In this document: positions 1-9,957 of the stretch, piece after piece
How the letters are laid out: each line of letters opens with the position of its first letter
Numbering within the stretch: the stretch's first letter is position 1
From: Candidatus Poseidoniales archaeon
GTDB taxonomy: Archaea > Thermoplasmatota > Poseidoniia > Poseidoniales > Poseidoniaceae
DNA length: 52,607 bases
Direction of reading: 5' to 3'
NCBI GenBank assembly: GCA_003602535.1
Contig: QQSA01000021.1
Span: forward strand, 15,924 to 68,530
Notes under the pieces: generated by a model
The model's input: only the letters and a program-made list of their open reading frames with translations
Databases searched by the model: none
Told to the model about the DNA's origin: nothing
Made by a program: the position numbers and the translations under genes

Positions 1-1487
1 CCTACAACTGCGCCAGTAGGCTTGTCGTTGATGTAGAAATTGCCTGCACTAAATCTAAGTGCAGCCAATGCGGTTTCAATATGTCTTCTGTCTTTAGCAA
101 AAATCGAACCAGTAAGTGCGTATTCTGAAGTAGAATCGCAGACTTCCAAAATTCTTTCAAAATCATCATCAGGATAAATGTGAATCGATAAAACAGGTCC
201 GAATATTTCTTCAGACATGCTTTCGTATCTCGAATCCTTACAAATTATGGTAGTAGGTTCAATGAAGTATCCCTTGGAGTCATCGTAATTTCCGCCAGTT
301 ACGATTTCACAACCTGAATCTTCCTTTGCACGCTCGATATATCCAACAATATTGTCGAAAGATTTTCTGTCGATAACTGCAGACATGAAGTTTGAGAAAT
401 CTCTTGGGTCGCCCATGGTAATCTTAGAAACTTCATTACAGTATTCTTCTTTAATAGAATCCCAAACGCTTTCTGGGATGTAAGCCCTACTCGCAGCACT
501 GCATTTTTGTCCTTGGAATTCAAATGCGCCTCTTAGAAGAGCAACGGTAAGTGCTCTTTGATCACAATCTGGGTGCGCTACGATGAAATCCTTCCCACCG
601 GTTTCTCCAACGATACGAGGGTATGATTTCAAATTCTCAAGATTGTTTGCGATATCTTTCCACATCTTTCTGAATACAGCTGTAGAACCTGTGAAGTGTA
701 CACCTGCTAATTCCGGATGAGTCATACAAATATCGCCAACAAGACTTGCCTTTCCTGGAATGAAATTGATTACACCTGGTGGTAAACCAGCATCCATCAT
801 TAGTTTCATTAATCTATAATTCGAGACATAGGAGTTCCTTGATGGCTTCCAAACTCCTGTATTGCCCATAATTGCTGCACTAGATGGAAGGTTTGCAGCA
901 ATACTACTGAAATTAAACGGAGTTACACTAAACACGAAACCTTCTAGAGGACGAACTTCACTTGAATTCCACATACTTGAAGGAGATACTGGTGGTTGTA
1001 GATCTTCGTAGATTTGGCGGCAATAATCGCTATTGAATCTCCAAAAGTCGATTAGCTCACAAGCAGAATCGATTTCTGCTTGATGGCAGGTTTTGGATTG
1101 ATTGAGCATAGTAGATGCATTGATTTCTGCCCTTCTTGGACCGGCTAGTAATTCACTTGCCTTTAGAAAAATTGCACATCGGGCTTCCCATGGCATATTT
1201 GACCACATGGTATGAGCATCAAGTGCGGATTGAATTGCTGCATTTACTTCTTCTTTACCAGCCATATGTACTCTGGCAATAACATGACTATGGTCATGAG
1301 GCATTACTTGCTCAACGATATCTCCAGTGAATACTTCTTCACCGTTGATTATGCATGGAATTTCTAATACTTCAGTTTCCTGTCTATCCAATTCTTCTCG
1401 CAATAACTTGCGTTCTTCGCTGCCAGGAAGGTAACCTAGAATTGGTTCATTTACGGGGGTAGGGGGTGCGACAATATTGTTCACCAT
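1..1487 (-). CDS. pruA: 1-pyrroline-5-carboxylate dehydrogenase (aldehyde dehydrogenase family), C-terminus truncated by window edge
   Basis: Reverse-strand open frame from ATG at 1487 reads MVNNIVAPPTPVNEPILGYLPGSEER... with ALDH motifs ...FTGSTAVFRKMWKDI..., ...RIVGETGGKDFIVAHPDCD..., ...GAFEFQGQKCSAASRAYIP.... Not in the supplied ORF track because it has no stop inside the window. Confidence 0.9.
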   Translation of the reverse strand, partial: MVNNIVAPPTPVNEPILGYLPGSEERKLLREELDRQETEVLEIPCIINGEEVFTGDIVEQVMPHDHSHVIARVHMAGKEEVNAAIQSALDAHTMWSNMPWEARCAIFLKASELLAGPRRAEINASTMLNQSKTCHQAEIDSACELIDFWRFNSDYCRQIYEDLQPPVSPSSMWNSSEVRPLEGFVFSVTPFNFSSIAANLPSSAAIMGNTGVWKPSRNSYVSNYRLMKLMMDAGLPPGVINFIPGKASLVGDICMTHPELAGVHFTGSTAVFRKMWKDIANNLENLKSYPRIVGETGGKDFIVAHPDCDQRALTVALLRGAFEFQGQKCSAASRAYIPESVWDSIKEEYCNEVSKITMGDPRDFSNFMSAVIDRKSFDNIVGYIERAKEDSGCEIVTGGNYDDSKGYFIEPTTIICKDSRYESMSEEIFGPVLSIHIYPDDDFERILEVCDSTSEYALTGSIFAKDRRHIETALAALRFSAGNFYINDKPTGAVV

Positions 1488-1524
1488 ATTCACCCCGAAG
1501 GGTTACGGCTCAAAATAATGCCCA

Positions 1525-2061
1525 TCAATACAAGTGCGACAATTTACTGCGAACTTTCGCCAATTTAGGCGCCACTACCATCTGACAGTAACCATTTCCT
1601 GGATTCAATTGGAAATAATTGTGATGATATTTCTCAGCCTCATGGTAATTTGATAATTCATCGATTTCAGTTACAATTTCATCATCAAAGTATTGTTGGA
1701 AATCATCTCGAACTTTGTCAGCGATTAATTTCTGCTCATCTCCTATGTAGTAGATAACCGAACGATATTGGGTTCCAATATCATTCCCTTGTCTATTCAA
1801 TTGAGTTGGGTCGTGAACTGTGAAGAATACTTCTAATATTGTCTCATAGGAGATAATTGATTCATCAAATATGATTTCAACAACTTCTGCATGACCGGTA
1901 ACTCCTGAACAAACTGAATTGTAATTTGGATTAGGATCGTGACCACCAGCATAAGCAGGTAATGCTGATTCAATACCTTTCATCTCCTTGTAAGCGCCTT
2001 CGACGCACCAGAAGCATCCTCCACCTACTACCGCTCTCGCCATAATTCTTCCACTGTTCAA
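1525..2061 (-). CDS. msrA: peptide-methionine (S)-S-oxide reductase MsrA
   Basis: GGGCFWCVEGAYKEMKGI active-site motif, ...YHHNYFQLNPGNGYCQMVVAPKLAK C-terminus. Confidence 0.93.
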   Translation of the reverse strand: MNSGRIMARAVVGGGCFWCVEGAYKEMKGIESALPAYAGGHDPNPNYNSVCSGVTGHAEVVEIIFDESIISYETILEVFFTVHDPTQLNRQGNDIGTQYRSVIYYIGDEQKLIADKVRDDFQQYFDDEIVTEIDELSNYHEAEKYHHNYFQLNPGNGYCQMVVAPKLAKVRSKLSHLY

Positions 2062-2140
2062 TCATTTATTGACTTCTTTGAACACTGTTCATCAAAAACC
2101 GATGGATGGTGCTATTTAGTGTGGGCATAATCGAATTTAC

Positions 2141-4813
2141 ATGCGGGTCATGGCGTTGGTGATGATTCTGCTATTTTCGATAATTCCAATTAGTTCAGAG
2201 GCAACATCTGGTAGAGCCTTAAATACTGAAATTGTGATGAATGAGAGCATATGGACTTCTTCAGATTCAGTACAAGCTGAAATTTATGTTTCTGGAGCGC
2301 CATTCAACAGAGACATCATCTTGAATTGGGAATTGAGTGATGAGAATGCACTAATTGTTAATGGAACCGAATTGTTCCAGATGGGAGGTTCAACTCATAT
2401 CATACAATTGAGTTTAAGTCAATTTTACCGAGGTGGTACATTCCATGATTTGTCCGTTGAAGTGATTTTAGATTCATCAACTGCAACTGATAATCAACCA
2501 TTCACTGTCCTGAGAAACTCACTTCTTGAATCGGCTTCGAATTTGATAGTATTCGGTGATTCATTGTCGGATATGGGTAATGGCAACTCTAGTGCTGCTG
2601 TTTCATTGGTATTTTCTTCACCACCTTATTGGGAAGGCCGTTTCTCAAACGGACCTGTATGGATTGAGCACGTGTCAGATGATTATGGCCTTAGTACTTC
2701 TTTTGGGAATGGTATTTCTGCAGGAGATAACAGAGCATTTGGAGGTTCACAAACCGGTCAAGGATATTCATATGTAATCCTGCCCAATACTGGAGCCCAA
2801 ATCAATAGTTATCTTGCGAATGTTCAGTCAAGTTTCTCTAGCTCAGATGTTGTTTTCATTTGGGCTGGAGGAAATGATTTCCTGTATGGCACTGGAAATC
2901 CTGATGTGATTAGCCAAAATATGGCTTCGCATATTGAAACTCTAGCATTAGCGGGAGCTAGCAGGTTCGTAGTTGCCAACTTGCCACCACTTGAACTAAC
3001 ACCGGAAGGAGCAGGCCGAACAGCTCAACAACAAGCAACAATGGCTAGCGATATTGTTACTTACAATAGTAAGTTATCTCAAGAGATTAACAATTTGTCT
3101 AGCACTATGAATCTGGATATCACCTTAATTGATGCATGGACAATATTTCATCAAATTGTGAATAACGCAGATCATGTTGGGATAACAAATACTCAAGATC
3201 AAGCTTGCACAGGAGGGACTTCAATCGGATTAGTTCCTCTTCCAATATGTGGTTCAGGTGCAAATGTGGTATCCAATGTAGAAGAGTATCTCTTTTTCGA
3301 CAAAGCTCATCCGACAGCAACTATGCATGAGATAATTGGAAATTTTGCAGTCATGAATATTGGTGATCCTGATGTGGATGGAGATGGAATTATTGACCAA
3401 TTAGATCAATGTGAATGGACTAATGATTTTTCGACTGTAGATGAAGAAGGATGCGATTGGAATCAACAAGATGAGGATACAGATGGGGTAAATAATTCGG
3501 ATGATGATTGCTTCGAAACTTTAGAGGGATTCACAGTAGATGAAAATGGATGTGCAGACTACCAAAAGGATACTGACGGAGATGGTCTGACTGATGATAT
3601 AGACCCTTGTCCTGCGGACGTATCTGGAAACGACCATGACTCTGATGGATGCATTGATTTGGTTGATGATGATGACGATAATGATGGCATCTTAGATTCT
3701 GAAGATTCATGTGTACGTGGCCAAATTGGAGTCCATGACTTCGATTATGATCAAGATGGATGTCACGATGATGAAGATTTAGATGATGATAATGATGGAT
3801 TTTCAGATGAAGATGAATCTGAGGCCGGAAGCGATCCGTTTGATGTTGATAGTGATGATGACAATGTGTGGGATGCTGAAGACGCATTCCCTCTGGATCC
3901 AAGTGAATGGAAAGATAGTGATGAAGATGGTTATGGAGATAATAGCGATGCCTTCCCATACGATTCTAGTGAATGGTTAGATTCTGATTATGATGAGGTT
4001 GGTGACAATTCTGATGCTTTCCCTGATGATCCAACAGAATGGGATGATAGTGATGGTGATGGGTATGGAGATAATTCTGATGATTGTCCTTTGGTATCAG
4101 GCACCTCCTTTTTCCCCAAAGGGTGTCCAGATAGGGATTCTGATGGTTTCGCTGACGATATAGATCAGTTCCCTGATGATTCAGGAGATTGGGTTGATTC
4201 AGATTCAGATGGTTATGGAGATAATAATGACCAATTCCCAGATGATCCAGATGAATGGTTGGATACTGATCTGGATGGTTATGGCGACAATAGTGATGCA
4301 TTCCCCAATAATGACAGTGAATGGAATGATACAGATTTGGATGGCTGTGGCGATAATACAGATGCTTTCCCAACAGACTCAACCGAATGCATAGATTCAG
4401 ATTTAGATGGTGTTGGAGATAATTCTGATCCATGGCCGAATAATCCTCTTGAATGGGCAGACAGCGATTATGATGGTGTTGGAGACAATTCTGATTTTGA
4501 TCCTTATGATTCTTCAGAAACCTCGGACAGAGATGGAGATGGAGTTGGAGACAACTCCGATTTGTGGCCGGACGACCCACGAAAGAAAAGGGACAGTGAC
4601 GGCGATGGTGTTGCAGATTCAGTCGACGCATTCCCAAATAATCCTAGCCTTGAGTCCTGGTTTGGGGTATTGACTAGTTTGTTTGTGATAACCGGAATTG
4701 TAATTGCAGGTATATTCTTGTTCAAAAGGTCAAGAAATCCTGACTTGCCGCCGCACGAAGAAATACCTCCCGAAAAACCGCTAGAGGCTCCCAGTACCTT
4801 CGATTGGGACTGA
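2141..4813 (+). CDS. secreted SGNH/GDSL lipase-esterase with long thrombospondin type-3 (TSP3) Asp-rich repeat stalk and C-terminal TM anchor
   Basis: N-terminal signal peptide; block I VFGDSLSDMGNGN, block III IWAGGNDFL, block V DKAHPTATMH; >12 DxDxDGxGDNSDAFPxDPxEW repeats; C-terminal hydrophobic helix followed by basic residues. Confidence 0.85.
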   Translation: MRVMALVMILLFSIIPISSEATSGRALNTEIVMNESIWTSSDSVQAEIYVSGAPFNRDIILNWELSDENALIVNGTELFQMGGSTHIIQLSLSQFYRGGTFHDLSVEVILDSSTATDNQPFTVLRNSLLESASNLIVFGDSLSDMGNGNSSAAVSLVFSSPPYWEGRFSNGPVWIEHVSDDYGLSTSFGNGISAGDNRAFGGSQTGQGYSYVILPNTGAQINSYLANVQSSFSSSDVVFIWAGGNDFLYGTGNPDVISQNMASHIETLALAGASRFVVANLPPLELTPEGAGRTAQQQATMASDIVTYNSKLSQEINNLSSTMNLDITLIDAWTIFHQIVNNADHVGITNTQDQACTGGTSIGLVPLPICGSGANVVSNVEEYLFFDKAHPTATMHEIIGNFAVMNIGDPDVDGDGIIDQLDQCEWTNDFSTVDEEGCDWNQQDEDTDGVNNSDDDCFETLEGFTVDENGCADYQKDTDGDGLTDDIDPCPADVSGNDHDSDGCIDLVDDDDDNDGILDSEDSCVRGQIGVHDFDYDQDGCHDDEDLDDDNDGFSDEDESEAGSDPFDVDSDDDNVWDAEDAFPLDPSEWKDSDEDGYGDNSDAFPYDSSEWLDSDYDEVGDNSDAFPDDPTEWDDSDGDGYGDNSDDCPLVSGTSFFPKGCPDRDSDGFADDIDQFPDDSGDWVDSDSDGYGDNNDQFPDDPDEWLDTDLDGYGDNSDAFPNNDSEWNDTDLDGCGDNTDAFPTDSTECIDSDLDGVGDNSDPWPNNPLEWADSDYDGVGDNSDFDPYDSSETSDRDGDGVGDNSDLWPDDPRKKRDSDGDGVADSVDAFPNNPSLESWFGVLTSLFVITGIVIAGIFLFKRSRNPDLPPHEEIPPEKPLEAPSTFDWD
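3360..4650 (+). repeat. tandem TSP3-type coding repeats, ~39 nt units (DSDxDGxGDNSDAFPxDPSEW)
   Basis: Recurrent gat(a/t)gatggttatggagataattctgat..ttccc..gatgatcc..gaatgg units in frame with the GDSL ORF. Confidence 0.85.
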
Positions 4814-4863
4814 TTCAACTGACCATGCTAAATAGGGTTGGCAGACGGCCACGGTTTGGAGGA

Positions 4864-6402
4864 ATGGCAATGAAGGTGCGATTTGCAGATTTAGGCATAA
4901 GTGCTCAGATGTGTCATGAGTTGAAACGAGCAGGTTTTGACGAGCCCTTTGAAGTTCAAAGAGAAACTATCCCAGATATGATGTTGGGAAGGGATGTATG
5001 TTGCCGTGCTCCAACCGGAAGTGGAAAGACACTTGCCTTTGGAATTCCAATGTTAGAAAGGGTGGGGCGTGGAGAACCTAGTCTCCCTAAAGCATTGATT
5101 CTAACTCCAACTAGAGAATTGGCTGAACAAATACATGGAGTTCTTGACCCAATCGCTTGGGGATTAAACCTGAAAGTTATGTCGATTTACGGTGGTGTCT
5201 CTTACACCAAACAAATTCGTCGCTTGGACAAAGGCGTGGACGTAGTGGTAGCTTGCCCTGGCCGTCTTCTAGATTTAATCGATAGAGAAAATGTATTCCT
5301 TGATGAAGTCGAAATAGTAATTCTCGATGAAGCAGATAGAATGGCAGATATGGGATTCACAGATGATGTTTGTCAAATTCTCGAGGAATGTTCTCCTGAA
5401 CGTCAAACAATCATGTTTAGTGCAACATTGGATGATGATGTTGCAGAAATTAGAGATAAATATCAAACCGAACCTCAAATTATAGAAATTGGTCCTGAGG
5501 AAGTTTCAGTCACAGAAATGAATCATCACTTCTGGTTAATGCCTAATTCAATGAAGAGTAGAATTACTTCTGAAGTTATTCGTAAATCCGGCAGAGGTTT
5601 CGTATTTTGTAGAACTAGAGCTGGCGTAGATAGAGTTGCGGATGAATTGGAAGAAGAAGGATTGAGAGTCACTAGCATTCATGGAGGTATGCCTCAAAGA
5701 AAGCGCTCCCAGGCTGTTGAGGAATTCGGTGAAGGCAGAACTCATGCGATTGTAGCAACAGATGTTGCTGCACGCGGCCTAGACATCAAAGGAGTACACT
5801 GCGTAGTTCATTTTGATCCTCCTGAGAATGGGAAGGCGTTCAAACACCGCTCAGGCCGTACAGCTCGCGCTGGAGGTTCAGGCAATGTAATCAGTCTAGT
5901 TCAGAATCCACAGAAAGGCAAGTGGTCAAGAATTCAGAAGGAAGTAGGTCTCAAAATTAAGTTTTCAACTCCTGAATTCAAAGACGTAATCCAACATGAA
6001 GACATTTCACACATTTCAGCTCCAAGGCGTGGTGGAAGAAATTCAGGTGGCAGAAAAGATCGACGAGGTCGCTCAAATGATAGGCGTGACGGAAGGAGTG
6101 ACGGAAGGCACTATGGTAGGCGAAGTTGGTCCAAAGATTCGAACTCAGGCGGAGGCCGTGGAGGAGGCCGTGGCGGAGGCCGTGGCGGAGGACGTAGTGG
6201 AAATCGCGATGGTGAAGCAAGAGGCCGTGATGGTGGACGTGGCCGATCAGAAGGTGGTCGTGATGGTGGCCGAGGAAGATCAGGCGGCGGAGGAAAACCT
6301 CGTTTCAATAGAAATAATCGCCCACCAAAAGGGCCAGGTCGCAGTAGAGGACGTGGCGGAGATAACAAGAGAAAATCTCGGAATACTCACAATAGAAACT
6401 GA
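4864..6402 (+). CDS. DEAD-box RNA helicase with C-terminal RGG-rich tail
   Basis: APTGSGKT, PTRELAEQ, VILDEADRMADMGF, FSATLDD, VATDVAARGLDIKGV, HRSGRTARAG; tail GGRGGGRGGGRGGGRSG. Start chosen at MAMKVRFADLGI; the track ORF begins at 4804. Confidence 0.92.
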   Translation: MAMKVRFADLGISAQMCHELKRAGFDEPFEVQRETIPDMMLGRDVCCRAPTGSGKTLAFGIPMLERVGRGEPSLPKALILTPTRELAEQIHGVLDPIAWGLNLKVMSIYGGVSYTKQIRRLDKGVDVVVACPGRLLDLIDRENVFLDEVEIVILDEADRMADMGFTDDVCQILEECSPERQTIMFSATLDDDVAEIRDKYQTEPQIIEIGPEEVSVTEMNHHFWLMPNSMKSRITSEVIRKSGRGFVFCRTRAGVDRVADELEEEGLRVTSIHGGMPQRKRSQAVEEFGEGRTHAIVATDVAARGLDIKGVHCVVHFDPPENGKAFKHRSGRTARAGGSGNVISLVQNPQKGKWSRIQKEVGLKIKFSTPEFKDVIQHEDISHISAPRRGGRNSGGRKDRRGRSNDRRDGRSDGRHYGRRSWSKDSNSGGGRGGGRGGGRGGGRSGNRDGEARGRDGGRGRSEGGRDGGRGRSGGGGKPRFNRNNRPPKGPGRSRGRGGDNKRKSRNTHNRN

Positions 6403-6468
6403 ATTGTTAGGATAATCTATGTTTCAAGTTAAACATGGTTTGATATACTTCATTGAGCAACTAGATTC

Positions 6469-9400
6469 ATGGTTGGTTATGGCCGTATGAATAATACGCC
6501 TACTGCTTCTCAGTTATCTGTGAGAAGTTGTTGCCTAATACTAGTCATGATATTGAGCAGTATGACTCCAATCGCTTCTGCTCAAAATGTCGCCCCAAAA
6601 TTTGCTGGTGCAACATTGAGCGAGAATCCAGAAGATGCTCCTTTGACTTATTCATTTTCGCCAGCTATTAGAGCCGCATTTGCCCGAGTAAGTGACCTCT
6701 CACAATATTCAGAATCAGAACTGGAAAGTACTTCCAAATGGGTGGTTGTTAGTTCTAATCCAATTGGCGAAGCAACAGGAATCCTTGCAAATACTTGGTA
6801 TGTTGAAGTAGACCCAAGTGATTCATTACAGTATTTTTCTAATCTACAAGATAGCGGAGAAATAGAAGTTGCCTATCCGTTGGTTAAAAGACAAATGACT
6901 CCAAAATGGATCCCTAATGATTCATATTTTACCGATCAATGGCATTTACAAAATACCGGACAAGAAAACGGAGTTTCAGGTGAAGATGTAAACATTACAG
7001 GAGCTTGGAATGATGTCCGTGGCACAGGTATTGTAATCGGAATTGTTGATGATGGCCTTGAATGGGATCATGCAGATCTCTCCACTAATTATGAATCTTC
7101 ATTAGATTATGATTATTGCAATTATGACGGTGATCCAACGCCAAGCAATTGGGATGCACATGGAACTGCAGCAGCAGGTGTTGCTGCTGCTACTGGAAAT
7201 AATGGCTTGGGAGTCAGTGGTTCTGCTCCCGATGCTTCTTTGGCTGGATTGATGTTAATCGCCTGCGGGAATTCGGACAGTGATGAAGCAAACACGTTAT
7301 CTCATCTGAATAATGACATCGATATTTACAGCAATAGTTGGGGCCCATCAGATGATGGAGATATCCTTGGGACTGCTGGGCCATTGATTTTAGCAGCATT
7401 TGAAGACGATGCCTACAATGGAAGAAACGGTCTTGGTAATATCATTACATGGGCTGCAGGCAATGGTTTAGGGAATGATGATGATTCAAATCTAGATGCA
7501 TATGCAAATAGTAGATTCACTATATCAGTTACCGCAGTTGGTAATGATGGTGAACAGACTAACTATGGTGAACCCGGTGCAAACGTTCTGATTTCTTCAC
7601 CTTCCTCTGATGGAAATGGGGTCGGAATTACTACTACTGATTTGGAAGGAAATAGCGGTTACACTAGTGGTGATTACACCAGTAGTTTCGGAGGAACATC
7701 AAGTGCGACCCCATTGGTTTCAGGCATAATTGCATTGATGCTAGAAGCTAATTCCAATTTGACCTGGAGAGATGTTCAGCAGATTCTTGTTGAGAGTGCT
7801 AGAACCAATGATCCTAATGATTCGGGTTGGAATACCAATGGTGCAGGCTTCGATTTTAATCACAAGTATGGTTTTGGAGTAATCGATGCAGGTCTCGCTG
7901 TAAATCTATCAAAGACATGGACTCAACTCGGCCCTGAAGTAAATATTAGTAGTGGGCAAATTACTGTCTCGCAATCTATCCCTGACAACGCTCCTAGCAC
8001 TCCTGTGGTCTCTTCACATGTGGTTGCAGAGTCCCTAATTGTTGAGTCAGTGGAAGTCATTTTTGATGCTGATCATACATATCGTAGCGATTTAGATGTA
8101 ACTTTAATCTCACCAGATGGAACCGAATCGGAATTAGTAAATTACTTTGCAAATCGAGATAGTGGTGATGACTACAATGAGTGGTTATTCAGTAGTGTAC
8201 AGCATTGGGGGGAAGTATCAGCAGGCACTTGGACTTTGGAAGTATATGATGACGGCAACCAAGATGTAGGTACATGGAATCATTGGGAGCTGATTATTCA
8301 TGGTACAGAGGTTGATTTAGACAGTGATGGTGATGGAATAACCGATTCAAATGAAACCGATGTATACGGGACAAATCCTGACAATCCAGATACTGATTAC
8401 GATGGCTTAAGTGATTATGTTGAGGTTTTCACAACAGGGACGAATGCTACCGATGCTGATACTGATGATGATTTCTTAAGCGATGGTGTTGAAATAAATA
8501 TCAACAATACCGACCCATTCGATAATGATACAGACGGTGATGGGTTAACTGATGGTCTCGAAGTTCTAAATTATTTCACAGACCCATTAGTAGCAGATCC
8601 TGATGCTGATGCTGATTCCTTTTATTGGTTCCAGGACTGCAATGATTCTAATGATCAAGTATATCCTTACGCTCTGGAAATACTAAATGGAATTGATGAT
8701 GATTGTGATAATTTGTGGGATGAAGGATACAATACTACAGATGAAGATTCTGACAATTTATCTGATTATTCTGAATATCACATACATGGTACAAATTTGT
8801 CAAACTTTGACACAGATGGCGATCTTCTAAGCGATGGAGATGAAGTTTTGATTTACTTCACAGACCCATTAGTCAAAGATAATGATTCAGATTTTGATGG
8901 TTGGTATTGGTTCGAAGATTGTGATGACAATAACTCTGCAATAAATCCTGATATTGTTGAATCACTTGATGGCATTGACAATAATTGTCGCGATGGAGTG
9001 GATGAAGATTTCATCGGTCAAGATTCAGATAGCGATGGATTATTGGATTTATTTGAATTTAACAATATGACAACTAATCCATTTGACCCAGATTCTGATG
9101 CTGATGGTTTAAACGATGGTACAGAGTACAATAATCTTTCAACTAACCCGATGGACAAAGATTCTGATGGCGATGGTTTAGAGGATGGAGAGGAAGTTCT
9201 CCAAACTCTTACCGATCCACTAGTTCCAGATTTGGATAATGATTCTGATGGTTTCCGTTGGTTCGAAGAATGTGATGATTCAAACCCTTTGATTAATCCA
9301 AATCAAGATGAGTTTTGGAATGGAATAGATGATGATTGTGATGAAGAAATCGATGAATTGGTAGACCGTTTAGATTACTTGACTAGTACTCCAGAAGAGT

Positions 9401-9957
9401 TCAATGTCTTGCTTAATGCTACATCAGATAATCTCGAGTTATCGATAAGCATAGACTTGAATCAACAAGAAATAGACAACTTGAATTTGTCAATTACATG
9501 GCTCAGAAATAGTACTGAGATTTCAACAGGAAAAGATTTGTTTGAACCCGCTTGGACTTGTGATGGTAACCAAACAGCCGAATTAGGTCTAATTCTATGT
9601 AACCATACAGGATTTATTGGCCCATGGATTGTTAGTGCTGTAATTTCAGATGGTAAACAAGATATCTATTTCACTTGGTATATTTCCTATGAAGTTTGGC
9701 ATCCTCCAGAGCCAGTCAGCGCTGAAGAAGATGAAACTGAATCAGCATCTGAATTCCAGATGTCTGTTAATCAGCTAGCCTACATTGGTGTTGGTGCAAT
9801 TATTGTGATTTTACTTGCAGTATTGTTATTCGGTGGTAAGAGGCCTCCTAAAAGTCAACAATCTGCATTCGTAGACCCTCGCTATCAATCAATGAATAAC
9901 CAGTATTCTGCAGTTCCTTCTGCGCCTACTTTACCGCCACCGCCGGGGGCATTTTAA
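6469..9957 (+). CDS. secreted kexin/furin-like S8 protease with P (proprotein convertase) domain, MopE-type and TSP3/EF-hand-like repeats, C-terminal TM
   Basis: GIVDDGLEWDHADLSTNY, WDAHGTAAAGVAAATGNN, DIYSNSWGPSDDGD, FGGTSSATPLVSGIIALML; P-domain SIPDN...VESVEVIFDADHTYRSDLDVTLISPDGT...GTWTLEVYDDGNQDVGTWNHWELIIHG; three DC(D/N)DxN..INP...NGIDDDCD motifs. Start could be 6487 (MNNTPT). Confidence 0.88.
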   Translation: MVGYGRMNNTPTASQLSVRSCCLILVMILSSMTPIASAQNVAPKFAGATLSENPEDAPLTYSFSPAIRAAFARVSDLSQYSESELESTSKWVVVSSNPIGEATGILANTWYVEVDPSDSLQYFSNLQDSGEIEVAYPLVKRQMTPKWIPNDSYFTDQWHLQNTGQENGVSGEDVNITGAWNDVRGTGIVIGIVDDGLEWDHADLSTNYESSLDYDYCNYDGDPTPSNWDAHGTAAAGVAAATGNNGLGVSGSAPDASLAGLMLIACGNSDSDEANTLSHLNNDIDIYSNSWGPSDDGDILGTAGPLILAAFEDDAYNGRNGLGNIITWAAGNGLGNDDDSNLDAYANSRFTISVTAVGNDGEQTNYGEPGANVLISSPSSDGNGVGITTTDLEGNSGYTSGDYTSSFGGTSSATPLVSGIIALMLEANSNLTWRDVQQILVESARTNDPNDSGWNTNGAGFDFNHKYGFGVIDAGLAVNLSKTWTQLGPEVNISSGQITVSQSIPDNAPSTPVVSSHVVAESLIVESVEVIFDADHTYRSDLDVTLISPDGTESELVNYFANRDSGDDYNEWLFSSVQHWGEVSAGTWTLEVYDDGNQDVGTWNHWELIIHGTEVDLDSDGDGITDSNETDVYGTNPDNPDTDYDGLSDYVEVFTTGTNATDADTDDDFLSDGVEININNTDPFDNDTDGDGLTDGLEVLNYFTDPLVADPDADADSFYWFQDCNDSNDQVYPYALEILNGIDDDCDNLWDEGYNTTDEDSDNLSDYSEYHIHGTNLSNFDTDGDLLSDGDEVLIYFTDPLVKDNDSDFDGWYWFEDCDDNNSAINPDIVESLDGIDNNCRDGVDEDFIGQDSDSDGLLDLFEFNNMTTNPFDPDSDADGLNDGTEYNNLSTNPMDKDSDGDGLEDGEEVLQTLTDPLVPDLDNDSDGFRWFEECDDSNPLINPNQDEFWNGIDDDCDEEIDELVDRLDYLTSTPEEFNVLLNATSDNLELSISIDLNQQEIDNLNLSITWLRNSTEISTGKDLFEPAWTCDGNQTAELGLILCNHTGFIGPWIVSAVISDGKQDIYFTWYISYEVWHPPEPVSAEEDETESASEFQMSVNQLAYIGVGAIIVILLAVLLFGGKRPPKSQQSAFVDPRYQSMNNQYSAVPSAPTLPPPPGAF

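Noticed and set aside
3531-4637. Antisense His-rich ORFs (3531-3959 -, 3966-4637 -) and overlapping + frame ORFs
   Set aside because: Low-complexity shadows of the Asp-rich TSP3 repeats (GAT/GAC read in reverse gives ATC/CAT-rich codons); no independent domain signature.
3360-4650. Regular ~39-nt repeats considered as a CRISPR array
   Set aside because: Repeats are in frame, degenerate at wobble positions, have no unique spacers, and encode TSP3 motifs within a single ORF.
5996-6415. 139-aa + strand ORF rich in Val/Ala/Glu
   Set aside because: Out-of-frame reading of the RGG repeat region of the helicase.
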